From Planctomycetes bacterium UBA1146 (GTDB taxonomy: Bacteria; Planctomycetota; UBA8108; UBA1146): a stretch of 40,634 nucleotides of DNA. Location: positions 810 through 41,443 of the forward strand of contig DCAA01000009.1 of the NCBI GenBank assembly GCA_002311345.1. Direction: 5' to 3'. The notes under the pieces are model-generated. The model was not told the origin of the DNA, did no database searches, and saw only the letters and a program-made list of their open reading frames with translations. The position numbers were made by a program, and so were the translations under genes. Within the stretch, counting starts at the first letter, position 1, and every line of letters begins with the position of its first letter. Below, one piece after another: positions 34,874 through 40,634 of the stretch.

Positions 34874-35650
34874 ATGGCATCTCCAAAGGAAAGACTCCAG
34901 AAGTATCTCGCCCGCTGCGGGCATGGCTCTCGTAGAAAAGCGGAACTCCTCATCGAGCAGGGCCTGGTGATGGTCAACGGCAAGGCCGCCAAACTCGGTG
35001 ACAGCATCGTGGCGGGTCGCGACAAGGTGGTTCTTCACGGCCACAAGGTGACTCCGCCCCGACCGATGACGGTGATGTTTCACAAGACCGCTGGAACCAT
35101 CTCGAGCACTCACGACACCCATGGTCGGCTCACGGTGATGGACATGCTTCCGAAGCGACTCGTCGATGCCGGAGTTCTCCCGGCCGGACGTCTCGATCTC
35201 GACACCGAAGGCTTGCTGATCTTCACCAACGATGGCGATCTGCTGCATGAGATCACCCATCCACGCTATCGCTGTATCAAGGAATATTACGTTGTTCTTT
35301 CCCGTGTGCCGGGCGAACGTGAACTGTCCGCACTGCGCAAGGGTGTGTTCCTTCCCGATGTTGGCAAGAAGACATCTCCGGCGATACTCAATCGTCTGCG
35401 CCGCAAGCGCGATGGTACGGCCACCATCCACATCCAGGTCCAGGAGGGCCTGAAGCGACAGATTCGCCGCATGTTCTCCGGCAAGGGCATCAAGGTGACC
35501 TATCTCAAGCGCATCTCCGTCGGTGGACTGGAACTGGGCGATCTTGCCCCGGGCAAGTACCGGCAACTCTCGGCCAAAGAGATCGATCTGATGCTCTCTG
35601 GATCGAACAAAAACCGCCCGCCACAGCGACAACGCTCTGGCGGGCGGTAA
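34874..35650 (+). CDS. rRNA pseudouridine synthase, RsuA/RluB/RluE/RluF family
   Basis: A protein of 258 residues that converts uridine to pseudouridine in rRNA. An S4 RNA-binding domain (about 3-60, LQKYLARCGHGSRRKAE) is followed by the catalytic domain with the nucleophile D108 in AGRLDLDTEGLLIFTNDG. KEYYVVL and GLKRQIRRMF are also typical. RluB is the closest kind, but the exact target cannot be read. The start is ATG 34874 at MASPKERL; the frame is open to 34811. The last codons form one arm of the terminator below. Confidence 0.93.
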   Translation: MASPKERLQKYLARCGHGSRRKAELLIEQGLVMVNGKAAKLGDSIVAGRDKVVLHGHKVTPPRPMTVMFHKTAGTISSTHDTHGRLTVMDMLPKRLVDAGVLPAGRLDLDTEGLLIFTNDGDLLHEITHPRYRCIKEYYVVLSRVPGERELSALRKGVFLPDVGKKTSPAILNRLRRKRDGTATIHIQVQEGLKRQIRRMFSGKGIKVTYLKRISVGGLELGDLAPGKYRQLSAKEIDLMLSGSNKNRPPQRQRSGGR

Positions 35651-35665
35651 CGACTCTCTTTTATC
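35614..35665 (+). terminator. Rho-independent terminator overlapping the end of the pseudouridine synthase gene
   Basis: The arms CCGCCCGCCA (35614-35623) and TGGCGGGCGG (35638-35647) are perfectly complementary over 10 bp with a 14-base loop. They are followed by TAACGACTCTCTTTTATC. Both arms are coding; the stop TAA comes directly after the second arm. Confidence 0.8.
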
Positions 35666-35673
35666 GTTTTCGA

Positions 35674-36078
35674 CTAGTCGAGAATGATGCTGACAAATCC
35701 ATCGACTTGAAAACTATCGATCTGTACCTCCCACAAACCCGAGAATCCGAAATCGGAGATCAACTTGGCTCGCAGAGTGCCTCCGTTGCCGATGAAGGTC
35801 TCGTCGAAGATCTTGAAGTTGAACAGGTCGAAGATCCTGACTCTGACCAACCCGTAGAAATCGATCCCCTCGAAGGAGACGAAGGCGTCCGAGAGATCTG
35901 TCCCCCAGTAGTAACTCTCCGAGGAGGTGAAGTTGTAGAAGTCACCCTCGTAGATGAAATCAAAGGAACTCGAGCTAACGTATGGTTCGTTGAAGCAACC
36001 TCCACCGCAGTGGTTGTTACAACCGGAACTCGCCAGCAGCAACAACCCCCCCAGTAACGTCAGGAAAGTAACTTTCAT
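35674..36078 (-). CDS. Small lipoprotein, aromatic-rich
   Basis: A 134-residue protein with a lipoprotein signal: KVTFLTLLGGLLLLASSGC, lipidation at C20. The mature part starts with a Cys cluster (CNNHCGGGC) and is rich in Phe, Tyr, Ser and Asp, with alternating beta-strand patterns. No family is recognised. The ATG at 36078-36076 is preceded by GGAGG seven bases upstream, a strong site, while the frame itself is open to 36111. It faces the pseudouridine synthase end to end. Confidence 0.75.
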   Translation of the reverse strand: MKVTFLTLLGGLLLLASSGCNNHCGGGCFNEPYVSSSSFDFIYEGDFYNFTSSESYYWGTDLSDAFVSFEGIDFYGLVRVRIFDLFNFKIFDETFIGNGGTLRAKLISDFGFSGLWEVQIDSFQVDGFVSIILD

Positions 36079-36333
36079 GATCTTTCCTCCTTCCTGGAAG
36101 GAGCACCCCACGCACCCCTGTCAGGGGAATAGACGCGCCAATGCAGCAGTTATTCTAACGGACTCCGAAAATAAACGGACCCCGGTCGTCCGGTGACCAG
36201 TATTGAACCCTGATTTCCTGCCCTGAAGTGCTGGCATCGGGCTCCTCGAATGAATCCTGCTCCCACGAGAGTTGGCGCTCTTCTTGCGTGGGATGCTCTT
36301 CCGGCGATGGGCGCCGGAGAGGGGGGGGTTCCT

Positions 36334-37947
36334 TTGATCCACCATGAAGAAAGTGTATCGGCACTGACGATCTTGTTGTTCTTGCACGGCCTGGTGACAG
36401 CATTGCTGCTGTGCGTCTGTGGACTAGCAGGTTCACCATCGTTGATGGTTGTGGATTCGACTCGTGATCATGTTGTCTGGCTCCAGGATCTCGATTCGGA
36501 CGGCAGATACGATGGTCCCGGTGAATCACAGATCTTCTATGACGACAGTGCGGTGGGCCCCAATCTCTCGGTTCCTTCAGCCCTCATCGCGCGCCAGGAC
36601 GATCTATTGCTGCTCGATGGCGGGACCATCGATTCCCTCATCTCCCTCAAAGATATCGATGGAGATGGTTTCGCCACCGGACCGGACGAAGTCCGGGTGA
36701 TCTATGACGATGAAGCACTGGGACCCGACCTCACCGTTCCTTCCTCGATGGCCATCGATCTTTCGGGTGCCATCTATATCTGTGATCGAAGTACTACCAA
36801 ACGTCACGTGCTGCGTCTCCAGGATCTTGACGGAGATGGAGACATGGACGAATCCGCAGAAGCCATCATCTGGTTGCAGATAATTGGCAACCCCCAGCTA
36901 GTGAACTTCACCCCCACCGCGGTCTGTATCGGTGTGGATGGCTCGGTGCTGGTCGGCGATGGCGCCTCCGGATTCGTCTACTCCTGCCAGGACATCGATG
37001 GAGATGGGGTCGCTCAGGGTGACATCGAAGTACAACCCTGGTTTACCAACCCGAGCAGTTACGGGATTTCTACCGTCGATGCGCTCGTCACGGCTGATAA
37101 CGGGTGCTTCTATCTCGCTGACGAGGAAAACGGTACGGTCTTGATGCTGCATGACAAAGATGGCGATGGAGTCATCGACAGCAGCGATGAGGTTCAGGTT
37201 TTCATCGATCCGACCGCATCCTCTTCCCTGGTCGTGGGTCCGATGGTGCTGTTCTCATCTCCTGCTGGAGGGTTACTGATCGGAGATCCAGGCCAGGATG
37301 CATTACTGCTGGCCAATGACTTCGATCAAGATGGCAGCGCCTCTACTGCGGGAGAACAGCAGATCATCTTCGAGGACCAGGGAGTGCTGCTCCCATCGGT
37401 AACCGGAATCTCCACAGTACCCGGCCCCCTCTCCATCACCGTCGAGGCTATCGTTCCACAGTTGATCGCTCAATCGGGAGGAACTCCCGTTCAGATTCAC
37501 GGTGACGGGTGGCAAACAGGTGCCGAAGTCAGTTTTCGGATCGAGGGAAACGAGTTTCCTGCAGTGGCGCCTCTCGCTGGCATCATCACCGCCGTGATGC
37601 CGGCGCTGAATCCGGGCCCTCACGATCTGACCCTCATCATCGAAGATCAGGAGGTCTTCGTCCCGATGGCATTTCAGGCGACCATCTACTTCCAGCGAGG
37701 AGATGTCGACAGAAACGCCATCGTCGGAATCGGAGATGCCGTCACTATGCTGATGTGGATGTTCATCCCGGGAAGCCCAGTCATCCCGTGCCAGGAAGCA
37801 GCCGACCTGAACGATGATGGCCAGTTACAGTTGCAGGATGCGGTCCATCTGCTCAGTTGGTTATTCGCTTCAGGACCACCCCCGGCATCCCCGCACCCCG
37901 AGGCGGGGCCCGATCCCGATCAGCAAGGTCCAGGCTGCGAACAATAG
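36334..37947 (+). CDS. Secreted calcium-loop propeller / IPT / dockerin protein
   Basis: An exported protein of 537 residues. The signal peptide (about 1-35) contains ALTILLFLHGLVTALLLCVC. Six repeats of about 55-60 residues follow, each with a loop such as LQDLDSDGRYDGPGE, LKDIDGDGFATGPDE or LHDKDGDGVIDSSDE and then an Asp-rich turn, which suits a calcium-stabilised six-bladed propeller. An IPT/TIG-like domain (about 370-455, GGTPVQIHGDGWQTGAEV) and a dockerin-type pair (GIGDAVTMLMWMF, LNDDGQLQLQDAVHLLSWLF) close the protein. The frame is open to ATG 36250, but TTG 36334 sits right after AGAGGGGGGGG and starts the signal peptide, so I prefer it with moderate certainty. Its role is unknown; it is likely a surface or secreted binding protein. 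Confidence 0.8.
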   Translation: MIHHEESVSALTILLFLHGLVTALLLCVCGLAGSPSLMVVDSTRDHVVWLQDLDSDGRYDGPGESQIFYDDSAVGPNLSVPSALIARQDDLLLLDGGTIDSLISLKDIDGDGFATGPDEVRVIYDDEALGPDLTVPSSMAIDLSGAIYICDRSTTKRHVLRLQDLDGDGDMDESAEAIIWLQIIGNPQLVNFTPTAVCIGVDGSVLVGDGASGFVYSCQDIDGDGVAQGDIEVQPWFTNPSSYGISTVDALVTADNGCFYLADEENGTVLMLHDKDGDGVIDSSDEVQVFIDPTASSSLVVGPMVLFSSPAGGLLIGDPGQDALLLANDFDQDGSASTAGEQQIIFEDQGVLLPSVTGISTVPGPLSITVEAIVPQLIAQSGGTPVQIHGDGWQTGAEVSFRIEGNEFPAVAPLAGIITAVMPALNPGPHDLTLIIEDQEVFVPMAFQATIYFQRGDVDRNAIVGIGDAVTMLMWMFIPGSPVIPCQEAADLNDDGQLQLQDAVHLLSWLFASGPPPASPHPEAGPDPDQQGPGCEQ

Positions 37948-38006
37948 CGACAGAACACGGCCATATCGCCGAAAGAAAGTTGAATTGCCTCCATCTCTGG
38001 CTTCCA

Positions 38007-38026
38007 CTGTTTTACTAGTGAAACAG
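38007..38026. promoter_or_regulatory. Imperfect 20-bp palindrome upstream of the second sulfatase
   Basis: CTGTTT and AAACAG flank a central palindrome ACTAGT with one mismatched base on each side. It lies about 31 bases before the sulfatase ATG, a position suited to an operator. No regulator is next to it. Confidence 0.35.
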
Positions 38027-38057
38027 ACCAGATCAGAAACGATGGGAGTTGCTGCCG

Positions 38058-39497
38058 ATGAAATCCTTGCCCACCCAACGATGGATCTTCATCTGCATGC
38101 TGCTCGTCGGATGCTCGACACTGAGTTCGATCGATACTCGACAGCCAGCAGAGGCCTCCGACACCCAGCCCAACATCGTCTACATCATGGCGGACGAGTT
38201 GGGTTACTACGAACTGTCTCACATGGGCCACCCCCACTTCCGCACGCCCCACATCGATCAACTGGCCGCCGAAGGGATGCGCTTCACCCAGAGCCTGGCC
38301 GGCTCTTCTCTGTGTGCGCCGACTCGTTGTGTGCTGATGACCGGCAAGCACAGCGGCCATACCTCGATCAGGACCAACGGTGGCGGCACACCGCTGCGCG
38401 CCGGCGAAGTGACGATCGCCACCTTGTTGAAGCAGGCCGGCTATGCCACCGGTGGTTTCGGCAAGTGGGGCTGCGGCGGACGCGGTTCGACCGGCGTGCC
38501 GGAGGATCACGGCTTCGATGTCTTCTTCGGTTACTACGATCAGGTGCACGCACACAGCTACTACCCGCCGTATCTGATCCGTAACAGCGAAGAAGTTCCG
38601 CTGCCGGGAAACAACGGCGGTCGCCAGGGGCAAACCTATTCCCACTACCAGATCATCGAAGCGGCGCGCCAGTTCATCCGGGATAACGCCGATCAACCAT
38701 TCTTCTGCTACCTACCGATCACCCCACCTCATGGAATGTTCGATATTCCCGAACAGGATCCCGCCTGGCAGCAGTTCAAAGACCAACCGTGGCCGCGAGA
38801 TGCGCGCCGCTACGCCGCCATGGTCAGCATGGTCGATCGTCAGGTCGGAGAGATCATCGAACTGTTGAAGGAACTCGAACTCGATCAGAAGACCCTCGTC
38901 ATCTTCTGTGGCGACAACGGCGGCCAGAATTACTTCCGTAGTAAAGAAAAACCCCGTGGTTTTCACGGACCCAACGTCAACCCTCGTACATCGGTCGAGT
39001 TTCGCGGTCAGAAGGGCACTCTCTACGAGGGGGGTCTGCGGATACCGATGATCGCCCACTGGCCCGGCAAGATCGCACCGGGGCAAGTCAGCGATCACCT
39101 GTGCTACTTCCCCGACATGATGCCGACACTGGCCAATCTGGCCGGGGTCGAGACTCCCGCCGACAGCGATGGCATCTCCATGACAAAGGAACTATTCGGA
39201 AAATCCGCCGAGCAGCGCCAGCACGAATATCTGTACTGGGAACTGGGAGCCAAGAGGGCGGTACGGATGCAAAACTGGAAAGCGACCCGCCCGTCACAGG
39301 GCAAGGAGTGGGAACTGTATGACCTGGCGACCGATCCGTCAGAAACCAAGGATCTATCGAAGGAAAATCCCGAGATGCTGGCGAAGTTACAGCAGTTCGC
39401 CAAGGACGCCCATCAACCGGCGGTCCCCGGCACCTTCTCCGATCGAACCCTGCACGAGAGAGACCGCCAGGCGAAAAAGGGTTTCAAGAAGAAGTAA
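38058..39497 (+). CDS. Sulfatase (type I, formylglycine), lipoprotein
   Basis: A family S1-type sulfatase of 479 residues. The lipoprotein signal ends LLVGC with C19 as the lipidation site. The maturation motif is C86-A-P-T-R90 in SSLCAPTRCVLMTGK. The first metal motif is IMADELGYYELS, so the usual Asp-Asp is Asp-Glu, as in other planctomycete sulfatases of this subgroup. CGDNGGQN and GTLYEGGLRIPMIAHWPG follow. It would remove sulfate from an extracellular substrate, probably a polysaccharide. A TTG at 38049 also opens the frame, but ATG 38058 is better placed nine bases after GGGAG. The basic tail KKGFKKK is unremarkable. Confidence 0.92.
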   Translation: MKSLPTQRWIFICMLLVGCSTLSSIDTRQPAEASDTQPNIVYIMADELGYYELSHMGHPHFRTPHIDQLAAEGMRFTQSLAGSSLCAPTRCVLMTGKHSGHTSIRTNGGGTPLRAGEVTIATLLKQAGYATGGFGKWGCGGRGSTGVPEDHGFDVFFGYYDQVHAHSYYPPYLIRNSEEVPLPGNNGGRQGQTYSHYQIIEAARQFIRDNADQPFFCYLPITPPHGMFDIPEQDPAWQQFKDQPWPRDARRYAAMVSMVDRQVGEIIELLKELELDQKTLVIFCGDNGGQNYFRSKEKPRGFHGPNVNPRTSVEFRGQKGTLYEGGLRIPMIAHWPGKIAPGQVSDHLCYFPDMMPTLANLAGVETPADSDGISMTKELFGKSAEQRQHEYLYWELGAKRAVRMQNWKATRPSQGKEWELYDLATDPSETKDLSKENPEMLAKLQQFAKDAHQPAVPGTFSDRTLHERDRQAKKGFKKK

Positions 39498-39524
39498 CCA
39501 GCCAACACGAGTGGCTCGACCCCA

Positions 39525-40364
39525 CTAGTCTTCTTGTTCTTTCTTCTTCTTGTCCTCGAGCAGATCTGCGAGGCCCTTCTTGAGTGCCTCATCGAGCAAC
39601 TTCTTGCCGAGGGCGGAATCGAGACCGGAGCCCTTCAGCCCTTTACCGAAGAAATCGAGCACACCCTTGGCGTCTCCGAGAACCTTCAACTTATTGGTGC
39701 CATCGGACTCGATCTCCTCGATCGCCTTGTCGATGACGGCATCGAGGATGATGACGACCACTTGCGCCATCACGATGCCGTTCTTCTTCTCGCCGATGCC
39801 CTCGATCTCGAAGGCCGGCACCGAAAGATCGACAGGCCAGGAGCCGCCTCCCGGGATGGTCATCACCCCTGACACCTTCATCTCGCTCACCGACAGGGTT
39901 TCGATGACAAACTTCTTGCCGCTGTGGGTCGAATCTCGGCCAGCTTGCTGATTAGCGGATTTCTTTATCTTCTTCTGGATGGTCAGTAGATTGAGATGCG
40001 GACCCTTTTCATCGACGTATGACTCCACCAGGATTTCCACGCCATCGAGTTCGAGCCTCGGCAAGACGATGCGATCCTGAAGCAAAGAAACCAGCGATAC
40101 CTCGACATCGACGCCAGCGAGCTGGAAGAAGTGAGGCTGCTGGTAGCCATCGGGGTTGGCGAGTTTCAGACCGCGAAGCGATAGACCGCCGCCGAACAGA
40201 TCGATGGAGGCAGAATCGAGCCGGGTGCTGTCGGCACCGAGTACCTGATCTCCCCCGGAGATGATCCCGGCTCGCACTATCGAATCCTTGTAGATGAACA
40301 GCCCTGCCACCGCCAGCAACAGCAGTAGCATGGTTCCCAGCAGCATCTTCTTGAATCGACTCAT
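39525..40364 (-). CDS. AsmA-like membrane-anchored protein
   Basis: A protein of 279 residues. An N-terminal membrane segment (KKMLLGTMLLLLLAVAGLF, about 6-25) is followed by a beta-rich region in the AsmA style: LDSASIDLFGGGLSLRGLKL, VDVEVSLVSLLQDRIVLPRLELDG (landmarks at about 50-110). A Lys-rich helical tail follows (about 215-279). AsmA-like proteins take part in outer-membrane lipid transport and assembly, but this one is short and the role is inferred. ATG 40364 follows GGAGG at ten bases; the frame is open to 40442. It lies downstream of a dockerin protein gene on the same strand. Confidence 0.75.
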   Translation of the reverse strand: MSRFKKMLLGTMLLLLLAVAGLFIYKDSIVRAGIISGGDQVLGADSTRLDSASIDLFGGGLSLRGLKLANPDGYQQPHFFQLAGVDVEVSLVSLLQDRIVLPRLELDGVEILVESYVDEKGPHLNLLTIQKKIKKSANQQAGRDSTHSGKKFVIETLSVSEMKVSGVMTIPGGGSWPVDLSVPAFEIEGIGEKKNGIVMAQVVVIILDAVIDKAIEEIESDGTNKLKVLGDAKGVLDFFGKGLKGSGLDSALGKKLLDEALKKGLADLLEDKKKKEQED

Positions 40365-40508
40365 CTTCGCCTGACCTCCGCGCCAATCATCTCCGGTGGT
40401 TCCGTGATGCGTCATCCATACCACGGAAAGTATGCCACCCACAGGTTATCGGTAACCCATGGGCAGATGGGGAAGATCTCGCAACAGAGCGCGTCGTCTT
40501 CAGCCGGG

Positions 40509-40634
40509 TCAGGGGCAAATCGAAAAACTGCCGCAATCGAGAGCATCATCGGTCGAATCGTCACCGCAGTCGGGGAAGGGTGGTAACGGCGGCGGGCCGC
40601 CGCTGAACAGATGGGACAGTAGATAGATCGGATC
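40509..40634 (-). CDS. 3' end of a secreted dockerin-domain protein (partial)
   Basis: An open frame enters from the right edge and ends at TGA 40511-40509. The 41 visible residues include DPIYLLSHLFSGGPPPLPP and FPDCGDDSTDDALDC, closely matching the last part of the protein at 12980-15946 (LSHLFSQGGPLLPPFPDC, then DPTADTLEC). It is therefore the C-terminal half of a second dockerin EF-hand plus the lineage-type tail. The rest of the gene is outside the window. Confidence 0.75.
   Translation of the reverse strand, partial: DPIYLLSHLFSGGPPPLPPFPDCGDDSTDDALDCGSFSICP

Noticed and set aside
36155..36330. Minus-strand frame ending in a protein-like segment (VQYWSPDDRGPFIFGVR)
   Set aside because: The composition is plausible, but there is no start codon with a ribosome-binding site in the unshared part and no homology recognised; the rest overlaps the propeller gene.
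40404..40586. Plus-strand 60-residue open frame
   Set aside because: It overlaps the dockerin fragment on the other strand, which has a clear match inside this window.

Overview
The window looks like a piece of a Planctomycetota genome, probably from a marine, GC-rich lineage. The evidence is the planctomycete-type cytochrome/DUF1549/DUF1553 protein next to a Tat-exported DUF1501 protein, two exported sulfatases, and four secreted proteins ending in dockerin-type EF-hand pairs. An LptF/LptG pair and an LPS-kinase-like protein imply a Gram-negative-type envelope. Many genes appear to start with TTG or GTG placed just after a good Shine-Dalgarno sequence.

The most notable content is a selenocysteine system. 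On the minus strand at 3757-4746 lies a secreted thioredoxin-fold protein whose frame is interrupted by one TGA (4522-4524). Read as selenocysteine (U), this gives the redox motif U-P-P-C. Directly downstream is a 9-bp hairpin with a GGUC loop (4485-4506), placed as a bacterial SECIS element should be. Without recoding the gene looks like two unrelated ORFs. The selenocysteine elongation factor gene selB lies in the same window (31942-33888). No selA, selD or tRNA-Sec was found here.

Layout, left to right. 1-94: a helically phased short repeat, perhaps the 3' end of a basic-protein gene. 161-2185 (-): kinase/pseudokinase/GNAT fusion, divergent from hflX (+). 3757-4746 (-): selenoprotein, abutting hflX tail to tail and divergent from sppA (+). 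6712-15946 (-): DUF1501, planctomycete cytochrome/DUF1553, di-haem peroxidase with dockerin, and FG-GAP/PKD/dockerin protein. 16120-18187 (-): sulfatase followed by thpR. 18377-19003 (-): ECF sigma factor with a strong terminator. 19165-25436 (+): MFS/acyltransferase/acyl-ACP synthetase fusion, a MazG-like protein, lptF and lptG. 25505-28022 (-): reverse transsulfuration pair (cystathionine beta-synthase, then cystathionine gamma-lyase/synthase). 28246-31916 (+): NagB-like deaminase, PHP-family protein with a GspG-like tail, small membrane protein. 31942-33888 (-): selB. 33984-35650 (+): unknown membrane-anchored protein and an RsuA/RluB pseudouridine synthase. 35674-36078 (-): small lipoprotein. 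36334-39497 (+): calcium-loop propeller/dockerin protein and a second sulfatase. 39525-40364 (-): AsmA-like protein. 40509-40634 (-): 3' end of another dockerin protein.

Functionally the window mixes envelope biogenesis (LptFG, phospholipid remodelling, SppA, AsmA-like), exported catabolic and surface proteins (sulfatases, cytochromes, dockerin proteins), thiol/selenol chemistry (Sec thioredoxin, SelB, transsulfuration) and RNA or ribosome housekeeping (HflX, RsuA-type synthase, ThpR). No tRNA or rRNA gene, CRISPR array or insertion sequence was recognised, and no gene-free stretch exceeds 300 bases.
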